Of a DNA stretch of 64,000 bases, positions 8,842 through 19,024 are shown one piece after another. The notes beneath the pieces are model-generated. The model worked only from the letters and a program-made list of their open reading frames with translations. It had not been told where the DNA came from and made no database searches. The stretch lies in the NCBI RefSeq assembly GCF_002095465.1, contig NZ_MLFP01000001.1, positions 372,001 through 436,000 of the forward strand. The letters run 5' to 3'. The position numbers were made by a program, and so were the translations under genes. The first letter of the stretch is position 1. Every line of letters starts with the position of its first letter. The DNA comes from Pantoea rodasii (lineage in GTDB: Bacteria > Pseudomonadota > Gammaproteobacteria > Enterobacterales > Enterobacteriaceae).

Positions 8842-9026
8842 GAGATCTCCGAGATGCCGCCGCAGGCTGTAACCCTTGAACCCATGGTTCAAGGTGAACA
8901 TGCCGTCACAACTATTAGGCTTCTCGGACGGACCGAGCATGCGCACAAATTGTGGATCGTCACATTCTGTTGGTATTAAATATCGGCTCAGGGGACGGGC
9001 CCGCTTGCAAACATCTCAGAGAAAAT
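8842..9026 (-). ncRNA. ssrS: 6S RNA
   Basis: Minus-strand sequence is closely similar to E. coli 6S RNA: a 5' end like TTTCTCTGAGATGTT, the GCAAGCGGGCC and GTCCCCTGAGCCGATATTT blocks, the GCATGCTCGGTCCGTCCGAG block, and a 3' part GGGTTACAGCCTGCGGCGGC then ATCTCGGAGAT. The 5' and 3' ends pair to form the closing stem. 6S RNA mimics an open promoter and sequesters sigma-70 RNA polymerase in stationary phase. It lies between zapA and ygfA on the same strand, the conserved enterobacterial arrangement. Ends are approximate to a few bases. Confidence 0.95.
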
Positions 9027-9064
9027 TGACTTCACCGTGACTCTAACATGAGTACCATGAAGTG

Positions 9065-9394
9065 TTATTCGAAATTAGGGCCCTGGCGATCAGTTATGCG
9101 ACCTTGCTCAACTAATGCTTGTTCAATGGTCTGCTGCAGCATACGGATACGTTGTTCCATGTTGGCTGCATAGTCGCGCGTCTTGCCTTTTTCCTGTGCC
9201 AACTCGTGGCAAATGTTTAAGGCGGCGATGAACACCAGTTGCTCTGTATTGGTGACTCTAGTGCGAACTTTTAAATCTTGCAACCGTTGATTGAGATCCT
9301 CTGCAGCCAGATTCAGCGCATCTTGCTGTTCGGGCGGACAATTTACTCTCAATGAACGACCAAAAATCTGAATATCTACCGGTTGTGCAGACAT
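9065..9394 (-). CDS. zapA: Cell division protein ZapA
   Basis: 109 residues, the same as E. coli ZapA, which bundles FtsZ protofilaments at the Z ring. N-terminal [20 protein letters not shown] and the long C-terminal coiled coil (about residues 50-105, [20 protein letters not shown]) are conserved. The frame is open a further 55 codons upstream, but the family N-terminus fixes the start at 9394. The 170-bp gap to ygfB must hold both divergent promoters. Confidence 0.96.
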   Translation of the reverse strand: MSAQPVDIQIFGRSLRVNCPPEQQDALNLAAEDLNQRLQDLKVRTRVTNTEQLVFIAALNICHELAQEKGKTRDYAANMEQRIRMLQQTIEQALVEQGRITDRQGPNFE

Positions 9395-9564
9395 GCCACC
9401 ATCCTGACTGATTACTCTGTTCGCATCCCCCTTACCTGTCAATGGGTTGGGAGGTGCGCAACTATATAGAGCCGCGATATAAGTTACAACCCCTTTTCTG
9501 GAAACCCTGAGGCACCTGGTGGTAGCATAACACGAACTTATTCTGCCAACGACGAACAAAGCCT

Positions 9565-10146
9565 ATGTCTTTACAGAACGAAACTCCTGGTTACAACGCG
9601 CTAGCCGCAGCGCTTTCTCAGCAGGGCGTGGGTATGACCCCCGCTGAAATGCACGGATTACTCTCCGGCATCCTGTGTGGTGGCAACAAAGATGCCAGCT
9701 GGAAAACCAAGATCCACGAACTCACCAACGACGGCATGGCGTTTTCGCAAAGCCTGTCGCAGCCGTTGCAGGCCCTGCATGAAAACCTGAGCAATACGCT
9801 GGAAGAAGAGGGTTTCATGTTTCAGCTGATGCTGCCGGAAGATGATGACATCACCGTATTCGATCGCGCCGATGCGCTCGCGGGCTGGGTCAATCATTTC
9901 CTGCTCGGCTTAGGTGTTACACAGCCCAAGCTGGATAAAGTCACGGGCGAAACCGGCGAAGCGATTGATGATTTACGCACCATCGCGCAGCTCGGTTACG
10001 AAGAAGATGAAGATCAGGAAGAGCTGGAGCAATCGCTGGAAGAGGTGATTGAATACGTGCGTGTTGCCGCGTTGCTGTGTCACGAAACGTTCGCGCGTCA
10101 GCACACGCCCACTGCGCCGGAAGTGAAAAAACCTACGTTACACTAA
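9565..10146 (+). CDS. ygfB: YgfB family (UPF0149) protein
   Basis: 193 residues, helical and acidic, matching the YgfB/UPF0149 family (E. coli 192). It contains the conserved [13 protein letters not shown] segment near residue 30 and a Glu-rich helix [20 protein letters not shown] near residue 145. Function in E. coli is undefined; in Pseudomonas the homologue represses alpA-dependent antibiotic responses. Lead gene of the ygfB-pepP-ubiH-ubiI cluster, 48 bp before pepP. Confidence 0.93.
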   Translation: MSLQNETPGYNALAAALSQQGVGMTPAEMHGLLSGILCGGNKDASWKTKIHELTNDGMAFSQSLSQPLQALHENLSNTLEEEGFMFQLMLPEDDDITVFDRADALAGWVNHFLLGLGVTQPKLDKVTGETGEAIDDLRTIAQLGYEEDEDQEELEQSLEEVIEYVRVAALLCHETFARQHTPTAPEVKKPTLH

Positions 10147-10194
10147 GCGCGTCATTGCGGGCGCGTGGTGCCCGTTTCAACAGGGAGTGCAAAC

Positions 10195-11517
10195 ATGATT
10201 ACACTGGAAACCTTCCAGCAACGTCGTCAGGCGCTGATTGCCCGTATGGCACCTGGCAGCGCCGCTTTGATTTTCGCTGCACCTGAAGTGACCCGCAGCA
10301 ACGACACCGAATACAACTTCCGCCAAAACAGTGACTTCTGGTATTTCACCGGATTCAACGAGCCGCAGGCGCTGCTGGTGCTGATCAAAAGTGATGACAA
10401 GCACAACCACAGCGTGCTGTTCAATCGGGTTCGCGATTTGACGGCGGAGATCTGGTTTGGCCGCCGTCTCGGTCAGGACGCTGCACCCGCGAAGCTTGGG
10501 GTCGATCGCGCCTTGCCGTGGGACGATATTGGTGAACAACTGCATCAACTGCTCAACGGGCTTGATGTGGTTTACCACGCTCAGGGTGAATACGCAGAAG
10601 CCGATCAGCTAGTGTTCAGCGCGCTGGAAAAACTGCGCCGTGGATTCCGCCAGAATCTCAGCGCGCCAGCAACGATCACCGACTGGCGTCCGTGGGTGCA
10701 CGATATGCGCCTGTTTAAGAGCGAAGCCGAGATCGAAATCCTGCGTCGGGCGGGAAAAATCAGCGCGCTGGCGCATACCCGCGCGATGCAAACCTGCCGA
10801 CCGGGTATGTTTGAGTATCAGCTTGAAGGCGAAATTCATCATGAATTCAATCGCCACGGTGCACGTTTCCCCTCTTACAACACGATTGTGGGATCGGGTG
10901 AAAACGGCTGCATTCTGCATTACACCGAAAACGAAAGTGAGATGCGCGATGGCGATCTGGTGCTGATCGACGCCGGCTGTGAGTTCCACGGCTATGCGGG
11001 CGATATCACCCGCACGTTTCCGGTCAACGGCAAGTTCACGCAACCTCAGCGCGAAATTTACGACATCGTGCTGGCCTCGCTGTACAAAGCGCTGTCGATG
11101 TTCCGTCCGGGCATCAGCATTCATGACGTCAATGACGAAGTGGTGCACATCATGATCACCGGTCTCGTCGATCTCGGTATTCTGGAAGGCAATATCGACA
11201 CGCTGTTTGAAGAGCAGGCGCATCGCCCATTCTTTATGCACGGCTTGAGCCACTGGCTGGGGCTGGATGTGCATGACGTCGGCCATTACGGCACACCAAG
11301 CCGCGACCGTATTCTGGAACCGGGCATGGTGCTGACCATCGAGCCGGGTCTGTACATTGCGCCGGATGCCAAAGTGCCTGCGCAGTATCGCGGCATTGGT
11401 ATTCGTATCGAAGATGACATCGTAATCACCACTGACGGCAATGAAAATCTGACCGACAGCGTCGTGAAAGATGCGGATGCGATTGAGGCCTTGATGGCAG
11501 CGGCACGTCACGTATGA
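10195..11517 (+). CDS. pepP: Xaa-Pro aminopeptidase
   Basis: 440 residues (E. coli PepP 441). Metallopeptidase (M24) releasing N-terminal residues next to proline. The creatinase-like N-domain is followed by the pita-bread fold with metal ligands: Asp in LVLIDAGCEFHGYAGDITRT (about residues 258-277), His in HGLSHWLGLDVHD near residue 350, and Glu in TIEPGLY and GIRIEDD. ATG 10195 follows CAGGGAG and gives MITLETFQQRRQ. The stop overlaps the ubiH start (ATGA), so the two are translationally coupled. Confidence 0.96.
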   Translation: MITLETFQQRRQALIARMAPGSAALIFAAPEVTRSNDTEYNFRQNSDFWYFTGFNEPQALLVLIKSDDKHNHSVLFNRVRDLTAEIWFGRRLGQDAAPAKLGVDRALPWDDIGEQLHQLLNGLDVVYHAQGEYAEADQLVFSALEKLRRGFRQNLSAPATITDWRPWVHDMRLFKSEAEIEILRRAGKISALAHTRAMQTCRPGMFEYQLEGEIHHEFNRHGARFPSYNTIVGSGENGCILHYTENESEMRDGDLVLIDAGCEFHGYAGDITRTFPVNGKFTQPQREIYDIVLASLYKALSMFRPGISIHDVNDEVVHIMITGLVDLGILEGNIDTLFEEQAHRPFFMHGLSHWLGLDVHDVGHYGTPSRDRILEPGMVLTIEPGLYIAPDAKVPAQYRGIGIRIEDDIVITTDGNENLTDSVVKDADAIEALMAAARHV

Positions 11518-12692
11518 GCATTTTGATTGCAGGCGGCGGCATGACAGGTGCGACGCTGGCGCTGGCGATTTCGCATCTGACGCAAGGTAAATTGCCCGTC
11601 ACATTGATCGAACGTAGTTTGCCGGATAGCCGTGCACATCCGGGATACGACGGACGTGCCATAGCGTTAGCCGCGGGCACCTGCCAGCAATTGGCCGACA
11701 TCGATCTATGGCGATCGCTGGCGGATTGCGGCACGCCAATTACGGATGTGCACGTTTCCGATCGGGGACACAGCGGCTTTGTCCAATTGCAGGCCGATGA
11801 TTATCAAGTCCCGGCACTGGGTCAGGTGGTTGAACTGTTTGATGTAGGGCAGCGCCTGTTCCAGCGTTTGCAAAGTGCGCCCGGTGTCACGGTGCGTTGC
11901 CCCGATTATGTATCATCAGTATCACGCAGTGCTGACAGCGTGCAGGTGACGCTCAACAGCGGGGAACAACTGACCGGCGCGTTGCTGGTGGCCGCCGATG
12001 GTTCGCGCTCGCCGTTAGCGGCATCCTGCGGCATTACCTGGCAGCGTGACGATTATCAGCAACTGGCGGTTATCGCCAACGTCACCACGCAACAGCCGCA
12101 TCAGGGCCGGGCATTCGAACGTTTCACCGAGCACGGTCCGCTGGCGCTATTGCCGATGTCTGGCAATCGTATGTCGCTGGTGTGGTGCCACCCAATTGAA
12201 GCTGAAGCCACGGTTAAACAGTGGGATGATGCGACCTTCCTGCGCGAGCTGCAGCAAGCATTTGGCTGGCGTTTGGGACGCTTTACGCACACGGGCCAGC
12301 GCGAAGTGTATCCGCTGGCGTTGCAAACCGCTGAACGCCAGGTGGCGCATCGTCTGGCGCTGGTGGGAAATGCGGCGCAAACGCTGCATCCGATTGCGGG
12401 CCAGGGGTTCAATTTAGGTCTGCGTGATGTGATGTCGTTGGCGGAAACGCTGGCCAGCGCCCATCGCCAGCAGCAGGACGTGGGCAGCTATGGCGTGTTG
12501 CAGCATTTTGCTGCGCGTCGCCAGCCGGATCGCACAGCGACGATCGGCGTGACTGATGGTTTGGTACGGCTGTTTGCCAACCGTTATGCGCCATTAGTGG
12601 CGGGAAGAAATTTTGGGCTGGTGGCAATGGACCATCTGCCATGGCTGCGAAACCCACTTGCCGCGCGCACGCTCGGCTGGGTCAAGCGTTAA
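11514..12692 (+). CDS. ubiH: 2-octaprenyl-6-methoxyphenol hydroxylase
   Basis: 392-residue class A flavin monooxygenase that hydroxylates the ubiquinone ring at C1. Motifs: FAD Rossmann ILIAGGGMTGATLALA at the N-terminus, the DG-type stretch VAADGSRSPLA near residue 160, and LVGNAAQTLHPIAGQGFNLG near residue 282 (the UbiH variant of the GD motif). The start overlaps pepP by 4 nt and ubiI follows by 20 nt, giving a ubiquinone operon. Confidence 0.96.
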   Translation: MSILIAGGGMTGATLALAISHLTQGKLPVTLIERSLPDSRAHPGYDGRAIALAAGTCQQLADIDLWRSLADCGTPITDVHVSDRGHSGFVQLQADDYQVPALGQVVELFDVGQRLFQRLQSAPGVTVRCPDYVSSVSRSADSVQVTLNSGEQLTGALLVAADGSRSPLAASCGITWQRDDYQQLAVIANVTTQQPHQGRAFERFTEHGPLALLPMSGNRMSLVWCHPIEAEATVKQWDDATFLRELQQAFGWRLGRFTHTGQREVYPLALQTAERQVAHRLALVGNAAQTLHPIAGQGFNLGLRDVMSLAETLASAHRQQQDVGSYGVLQHFAARRQPDRTATIGVTDGLVRLFANRYAPLVAGRNFGLVAMDHLPWLRNPLAARTLGWVKR

Positions 12693-12712
12693 GCATGAAT
12701 TAAGGGGCAGCA

Positions 12713-13915
12713 ATGCAAACATTTGATGTGGTCATCGCCGGTGGCGGCATGGTAGGTCTGGCCGTTGCCTGCGGATTGCAGGGGAGCGGCTTGCGCGTTG
12801 CCGTGCTGGAAAAAGCACCTGAGCCACAATTTGATCCGGCGAGTGCCGCGTCGATTCGCGTCTCGGCGATCAACGCTGCCAGCGAACGCCTGCTGCAAAA
12901 ACTGGACGTCTGGTCCAGCATTCTGGCGTTACGCGCCAGCGCCTATCACGGCATGGAAGTGTGGGATCAGGACAGCTTTGGTTCCATCAGCTTTGATGAC
13001 GAGCAGCAAGGCTTATCGCATCTCGGCCATATTATTGAAAATGAGGTGATTCACAGCGCACTGTGGCAACGCGCCAGCCAGTGCAGCGACATCACCTTAT
13101 TGGCTCCTGCCCAGTTGCAACAGGTGGCGTTTGGCGACAACGAAGCTTTCGTTACCTTACAGGATGGCAGCATGATGAGTGCGCGCCTGCTGATTGCCGC
13201 TGATGGGGCAAACTCCTGGCTGCGCGACAAAGCCGATATCCCGATTACCTTCTGGGATTACGATCATCACGCGCTGGTGGCGAATATCCGCACCGATATG
13301 CCGCATGATGCGATTGCGCGTCAGGTGTTCCATGGCGACGGCATTCTGGCGTTCCTGCCAATGCAGGACCCGCATCTTTGCTCCATCGTTTGGTCGCAAT
13401 CTCCGCAGGAAGCCGCGCGGTCGCAGTCGATGCCCGAAGCATTGTTCAACCAGCAACTCTCAGTCGCCTTCGATATGCGTCTGGGCCTGTGCCATGTCGA
13501 AAGCGAGCGTAAAACCTTCCCGCTGATGGCGCGTTATGCACGCAACTTTGCTGCGCACCGTCTGGCGCTGGTCGGCGATGCCGCACACACCATTCATCCG
13601 CTGGCGGGGCAGGGCGTGAATCTTGGCTTTATGGATGCTGCTGAGTTGATCGGTGAAATCCGCCGTTTGCACCAGGAAGGCAAGGATATTGGGCAGCACC
13701 TTTATCTGCGTCGTTACGAGCGTAGCCGCAAGCACAGTGCCGCGATGATGCTGGCAGGTATGCAAGGATTCCGCGAGCTGTTCGCGGGGACGCATCCGGC
13801 GAAAAAGCTGTTGCGTGATGTAGGCTTAAAGCTGGCTGACACGCTGCCAGGCGTGAAACCCATGATGCTAAAACAGGCCATGGGGTTGAACGATATGCCC
13901 AGCTGGATCCGCTAA
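12713..13915 (+). CDS. ubiI: 2-octaprenylphenol hydroxylase (VisC)
   Basis: 400-residue flavin monooxygenase paralogous to UbiH; UbiI hydroxylates C5 in ubiquinone synthesis. Motifs: VIAGGGMVGLAVACGL at the N-terminus, IAADGANSWLRD near residue 160, and LVGDAAHTIHPLAGQGVNLG near residue 285. Preceded by AAGGGG. It is the last gene of the ygfB-pepP-ubiH-ubiI run and is followed directly by a terminator. Confidence 0.96.
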   Translation: MQTFDVVIAGGGMVGLAVACGLQGSGLRVAVLEKAPEPQFDPASAASIRVSAINAASERLLQKLDVWSSILALRASAYHGMEVWDQDSFGSISFDDEQQGLSHLGHIIENEVIHSALWQRASQCSDITLLAPAQLQQVAFGDNEAFVTLQDGSMMSARLLIAADGANSWLRDKADIPITFWDYDHHALVANIRTDMPHDAIARQVFHGDGILAFLPMQDPHLCSIVWSQSPQEAARSQSMPEALFNQQLSVAFDMRLGLCHVESERKTFPLMARYARNFAAHRLALVGDAAHTIHPLAGQGVNLGFMDAAELIGEIRRLHQEGKDIGQHLYLRRYERSRKHSAAMMLAGMQGFRELFAGTHPAKKLLRDVGLKLADTLPGVKPMMLKQAMGLNDMPSWIR

Positions 13916-13928
13916 AAAACAGCTCTCA

Positions 13929-13952
13929 CGGCGCCTCATCTGGCGCCGTTTT
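13929..13952 (+). terminator. ubiI terminator
   Basis: 7-bp stem CGGCGCC / GGCGCCG with a 6-nt loop followed by TTTTC, 13 bp after the ubiI stop. Confidence 0.75.
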
Positions 13953-14361
13953 CATCTCTGCATGAATACGCTTTATTCCTGATTGCACCGCACTGGTGCG
14001 CGCCTGCACCCAAATTGCGCCTCGTTTGATTTATTCTAATTTTACCCGTCAATTCGCATTAGTTTTATTCATGATGAGTCGATCTTCTTGCCGAACCATT
14101 TCATCATCTTGAGGCGCGCATTCCATTATTTGGCTGTATTAATGTACCTGTAATGTATTTTATGCGTGGTTAATCACAAAAACACAGTGAATTGTGCTGG
14201 TCAGCGTTCGATGCACTGCTGAATGATGGTAGTGTTTCGCCCTCGTTTTCCTTATGGTTAATCGCCGCATTCGGTGGTAACTTCAGCACAAAGAGAACGT
14301 TTGCGTCAGCCTGACAAGGCGACGCAGGCGCGTCACATTCACTTGTTTTCACAGGATGGTT
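13953..14361 (+). promoter_or_regulatory. gcvTHP control region
   Basis: 409 bp without a gene. It is AT-rich from about 14030 to 14170. It contains CTAAT at 14036-14040 and its inverse ATTAG at 14058-14062, the core of known GcvA sites, about 300 bp upstream of gcvT as expected from E. coli, where GcvA, Lrp, PurR and CRP act on this operon. No glycine riboswitch fold was recognised. Individual sites are tentative. Confidence 0.4.
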
Positions 14362-15459
14362 ATGACTCAGCAAACGCCTCTATTCGAACAGCATCAGGCA
14401 TGCGGTGCGCGCATGGTGGACTTCCATGGCTGGATGATGCCGCTGCATTACGGCTCGCAGATGGATGAGCATCACGCGGTGCGTAATGATGCCGGCATGT
14501 TTGATGTTTCCCACATGACCATCGTCGATCTACGCGGTGCCCGCACCCGCGAGTTCCTGCGCTCTTTGCTGGCCAACGATGTCGCCAAACTCACTCAGCC
14601 TGGCAAAGCCCTGTACACCGGCATGCTGAATGCCTCGGCTGGCGTCATTGATGATTTGATTGTTTACTTTATGACCGAAGACTTTTTCCGCTTAGTGGTG
14701 AACTCCGCAACGCGTGAGAAGGATTTGGCGTGGATTAAACAGCATGCACAGCCGTTTGGCGTTGAACTCACCGAGCGTGACGATCTGGCGCTGATTGCCG
14801 TGCAGGGCCCGCAAGCGCAGCAGAAAGCACAGACGTTGTTCACTGCGGCGCAGCGTGAAGCTGTAGCGGGCATGAAACCGTTCTTTGGTGTGCAAAGCGA
14901 AAACCTGTTCATCGCCACGACCGGTTATACCGGTGAAGCTGGCTATGAAATTGCAATGCCAAACAGTGAAGCGGCTGATTTCTGGCAGAAGCTGCTGGCG
15001 GCAGGCGTCAAACCGGCCGGCCTGGGTGCGCGTGACACGCTGCGTCTGGAAGCCGGTATGAATCTGTACGGTCAGGAAATGGATGAAGGCGTTTCGCCGC
15101 TGGCGGCCAACATGGGTTGGACCATCGGTTGGGAACCGACCGATCGCGATTTCATCGGTCGTGAAGCGTTAGCAGCACAACGTGAAAAAGGCACCGAGAA
15201 GCTGGTCGGCTTGATCATGACCGAAAAAGGGGTGCTGCGTAACGGCTTGCCGGTTCGCTTTACTGATGAATTAGGTCAGCCACAGCAGGGTATTATTACC
15301 AGTGGTTCCTTCTCCCCGACGCTGGGTTACAGCATCGCGCTGGCACGTGTGCCAGCGGGCATTGGTGAGCAAGCGATTGTAGAGATCCGCAATCGTGAAA
15401 TGCCGGTGAAAGTCACCAAACCGATTTTTGTTCGCGCCGGTAAGCCGGTCGCTCAGTAA
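14362..15459 (+). CDS. gcvT: Glycine cleavage system T-protein (aminomethyltransferase)
   Basis: 365 residues (E. coli 364). It transfers the methylene group from aminomethylated GcvH to tetrahydrofolate, releasing ammonia. Start and core follow the family: [20 protein letters not shown] at the start and [20 protein letters not shown] near residue 225. ATG 14362 lies 6 nt after AGGA; an in-frame ATG at 14356 overlaps that site and is rejected. First gene of gcvTHP; gcvH follows by 19 nt. Confidence 0.97.
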   Translation: MTQQTPLFEQHQACGARMVDFHGWMMPLHYGSQMDEHHAVRNDAGMFDVSHMTIVDLRGARTREFLRSLLANDVAKLTQPGKALYTGMLNASAGVIDDLIVYFMTEDFFRLVVNSATREKDLAWIKQHAQPFGVELTERDDLALIAVQGPQAQQKAQTLFTAAQREAVAGMKPFFGVQSENLFIATTGYTGEAGYEIAMPNSEAADFWQKLLAAGVKPAGLGARDTLRLEAGMNLYGQEMDEGVSPLAANMGWTIGWEPTDRDFIGREALAAQREKGTEKLVGLIMTEKGVLRNGLPVRFTDELGQPQQGIITSGSFSPTLGYSIALARVPAGIGEQAIVEIRNREMPVKVTKPIFVRAGKPVAQ

Positions 15460-15478
15460 TTTTTCAGGAGAAATGGCG

Positions 15479-15865
15479 ATGAGCAATGTGCCTAATGAAT
15501 TGAAATACCGCGATAGTCACGAATGGGTACGCCAGGAAGCCGATGGCACCTTTACCGTGGGTATCACCGAACATGCGCAAGAACTGCTGGGCGATATGGT
15601 GTTTGTGGACCTGCCAGACGTGGGTGCCACTTTCGCTGCCGGTGATGACTGTGCTGTGGCTGAGTCAGTTAAGGCCGCATCCGATATCTATGCACCACTG
15701 AGCGGTGAAGTCGTTGCCGTGAACGAAGAACTGGCTGACGCACCGGAGCTGGTTAACAGCGAACCGTACGCAGCGGGCTGGTTGTTCCGTATCAAAGCCA
15801 GCGACGTTTCAGAGCTCGACTCAATGATGGATGCTGATGCCTACAAAGGCGCCATCGACGAGTAA
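15479..15865 (+). CDS. gcvH: Glycine cleavage system H-protein
   Basis: 128-residue lipoyl carrier that shuttles the aminomethyl group between the P, T and L proteins. The lipoylation site is the Lys of [15 protein letters not shown] near residue 65. The start at 15479 has AGGAG at 8-nt spacing; an ATG at 15473 is too close to the ribosome site. Confidence 0.97.
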   Translation: MSNVPNELKYRDSHEWVRQEADGTFTVGITEHAQELLGDMVFVDLPDVGATFAAGDDCAVAESVKAASDIYAPLSGEVVAVNEELADAPELVNSEPYAAGWLFRIKASDVSELDSMMDADAYKGAIDE

Positions 15866-15877
15866 TCGGTAGTTATC

Positions 15878-15908
15878 GGAGGTGCTGCGCTGCAGCGCCT
15901 TCTTTTTT
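15878..15908 (+). terminator. Intercistronic terminator/attenuator between gcvH and gcvP
   Basis: 10-bp stem (one G-U pair) GGAGGTGCTG / CAGCGCCTTC with a 5-nt loop, then TTTTTTAT. It lies inside the 99-bp gcvH-gcvP gap and would lower gcvP expression relative to gcvTH, or protect the gcvTH message end. Confidence 0.6.
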
Positions 15909-15964
15909 ATCTGCCTGATTTAATGCCATTTTTGTAACCCAGCCCGATTCAGGATTTACTGCAA

Positions 15965-18837
15965 ATGACCCAGACTCTCAGCCAGCTTGAACATAACGGT
16001 GCCTTCATTGAGCGCCATATCGGTCCTACACCCGCGCAGCAGGCCACCATGCTGGAAGCGATTGGTGCCAGCTCTCTGGAATCACTGATCAGCGCCATCG
16101 TCCCTGCCGACATCCAGCTGCCAGGCCCGCCTGCGGTGGGCGATGCCGCGACCGAACAGCAAGCGCTGGCAGAGCTGAAAGCCATTGCCAGTCAGAACCT
16201 GCGTTACAAATCCTGGATCGGCATGGGCTACAGTGCGGTGATCACCCCGCCGGTTATCCTGCGTAACATGCTGGAAAACCCGGGCTGGTACACCGCGTAC
16301 ACGCCGTATCAGCCTGAAGTATCACAAGGCCGCCTTGAAGCACTGCTGAATTTCCAGACCCTGACGCTGGATTTAACCGGTCTTGATATTGCCTCTGCTT
16401 CACTGCTCGACGAAGCCACTGCCGCAGCCGAAGCGATGGCGATGGCCAAGCGCGTCAGCAAACTGAAAAATGCCGGCAAATTCTTTATTGCGACGACATC
16501 CATCCGCAAACGCTGGATGTGGTGCGAACCCGTGCGGAAACCTTTGGTTTTGAACTGATCATCGACAGCGCCAGCAAAGCACTGGATCACGACGACCTGT
16601 TTGGTGTGCTGCTGCAGCAAGTGGGTACCAGCGGTGAAGTGCATGACTACCGTTCACTGATTGCCGAGCTGAAAAGCCGCAAAGTGGTGGTGAGCGTGGC
16701 CGCCGATTTCATGGCGCTGGTGCAGTTAGAAGCACCGGGCAAGCAGGGCGCAGACATCGTCTTCGGTTCCGCTCAGCGCTTTGGTGTGCCGATGGGTTAC
16801 GGCGGTCCACACGCCGCGTTCTTCGCCAGCCGCGACGAGTACAAACGTTCAATGCCGGGCCGTATCATCGGTGTCTCGCGCGATGCCGCAGGCGATACCG
16901 CACTGCGTATGGCTATGCAGACGCGTGAGCAGCATATCCGTCGTGAGAAAGCCAACTCCAACATCTGTACTTCGCAGGTGCTGCTGGCGAATATCGCCGG
17001 TCTGTATGCGGTTTACCATGGTCCTGTGGGCCTGAAGCGCATCGCCTCACGCATTCATCGTCTCACCAGCATTCTGGCTGCGGGCCTGAAAAATGGTGGC
17101 CTAAAGCTGCGTCACAACAGCTGGTTCGATACCTTAACGGTCGACGTTGCCGATAAGGCCGAAGTGCTGAGTCGTGCGGTGAGCTTTGGTGTTAACCTGC
17201 GCAGCGACGTGCTCAACGGCGTCGGCATCACGCTGGATGAAACCACCTCACGTGAAGACGTGCAGGCTTTATTCGCGATTCTGCTGGGCGATACACATGG
17301 TCAGGATATTGATGCACTGGATGCCAGTGTAGCCGCTGAAAACAGCGCTATTCCCGCAGGCATGTCACGTCAGAGTGAATTCCTGACGCATCCGGTGTTC
17401 AACCGTCATCACAGCGAAACCGAGATGATGCGTTACATGCACAGCCTGGAGAAAAAGGATCTGGCGCTGAACCAGGCGATGATCCCGCTCGGTTCCTGCA
17501 CCATGAAACTCAACGCCGCAGCCGAAATGATCCCGATCACCTGGCCCGAGTTTGCGGAACTACATCCTTTCTGCCCGGCAGAACAGGCTTCCGGTTATCT
17601 GCAGATGATCGGCCAGCTGTCACAGTGGCTGGTGCAGCTTACCGGTTACGATGCGCTCTGCATGCAGCCAAACTCTGGCGCACAGGGTGAATATGCCGGT
17701 CTGCTGGCGATTCGCCGTTATCACGAGAGCCGCAACGAAGGTGGACGTAATGTCTGCCTGATCCCAAGTTCTGCACACGGCACTAACCCGGCATCCGCAC
17801 AGATGGCGGGCATGGCTGTGGTGGTAGTGGCCTGTGACAAACAAGGCAACATCGACCTGGGCGATCTGCGTGAGAAAGCGGCGCAGGTTGGCGATGAGCT
17901 GTCATGCATCATGGTGACCTATCCTTCGACGCACGGCGTCTACGAAGAGACCATCCGCGAAGTGTGCCAGATCGTGCATCAGCATGGCGGCCAGGTTTAC
18001 CTCGATGGCGCCAACATGAACGCACAGGTGGGGATTACCACGCCGGGTTACATCGGCGCCGATGTATCGCACCTTAACCTGCACAAAACCTTCTGCATTC
18101 CTCACGGCGGCGGCGGTCCGGGCATGGGGCCAATCGGCGTGAAAGCGCATCTGGCTCCGTTTGTGCCGGGTCACAGCGTGGTGCAAATTGATGGCGTGCT
18201 GACGCAGCAGGGCGCGGTATCAGCAGCACCGTTTGGTAGCGCATCAATTCTGCCAATCAGCTGGATGTATATCCGTATGATGGGCGCGGAAGGCCTGAAG
18301 CAGGCGAGTTCGGTGGCAATTTTGAATGCCAACTACATTGCCAGCCGTCTGCAATCCGCCTATCCAATCCTGTATGCCGGTCGCGATGGCCGCGTAGCAC
18401 ACGAATGTATTCTGGATATTCGTCCGCTGAAAGAGCAGACCGGCATCAGCGAGCTGGATATTGCCAAGCGTCTGATCGATTACGGCTTCCACGCGCCAAC
18501 CATGTCCTTCCCGGTGGCCGGAACGCTGATGGTTGAGCCGACTGAATCAGAAAGCAAAATCGAGCTGGATCGCTTTATCGATGCGATGCTCTCCATCCGC
18601 ATGGAAATCGACCGCGTGGCCGATGGCGAATGGCCAGCTGACGATAACCCGCTGGTGAATTCACCGCACACCCAAACTGAGATCGTAGGTGAGTGGGCGC
18701 ATCCCTACAGCCGCGAGCTGGCGGTCTTCCCGGCAGGTAGCACCAACAAATACTGGCCAACCGTAAAGCGTCTGGATGATGTGTTTGGTGACCGCAACGT
18801 GTTCTGCTCCTGTGTTCCAATGAGCGAATACCAATAA
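15965..18837 (+). CDS. gcvP: Glycine dehydrogenase (decarboxylating) P-protein, frameshifted in this sequence
   Basis: PLP-dependent decarboxylase of the glycine cleavage system, about 957 residues as in E. coli once repaired. The N-terminal part runs [20 protein letters not shown] to [11 protein letters not shown]. The frame then breaks at about 16491 and the rest ([16 protein letters not shown] onward) continues one frame over to the C-terminus. Restoring one C (GCG to GCCG) gives a smooth [13 protein letters not shown], so a lost base in a CC pair is likely. The PLP lysine motif is [17 protein letters not shown], about 700 residues in. It is probably functional in the organism. Confidence 0.94.
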
Positions 18838-18984
18838 TTTAGCAGTGGTAATCAGGGCCGCCGTGCATTGGCGGCACTCATTCACCCCTGTCTCGAATAT
18901 TTGTGAGTGACGGGAAGGGCGGAAACTGTTGCCTTGTTGCCACTCAAATTATTTTGGCTAAATACAATTTGAACACCTAATCTG

Positions 18985-19009
18985 AGGGCCGAGAAATCGG
19001 CCCTTTTTC
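18985..19009 (+). terminator. Strong terminator after gcvP / before ygfF
   Basis: 8-bp perfect stem AGGGCCGA / TCGGCCCT with a GAAA loop, followed by TTTTTCT. The ygfF start codon is only 15 nt further on, so it could also work as an attenuator for ygfF. Confidence 0.85.
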
Positions 19010-19024
19010 TATTTTGGAGGCAAC

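Noticed and set aside
13953-14361. Glycine riboswitch upstream of gcvT or in the gcvH-gcvP gap
   Set aside because: No paired glycine-aptamer core was recognised; enterobacterial gcv operons are controlled by GcvA, Lrp and GcvB.
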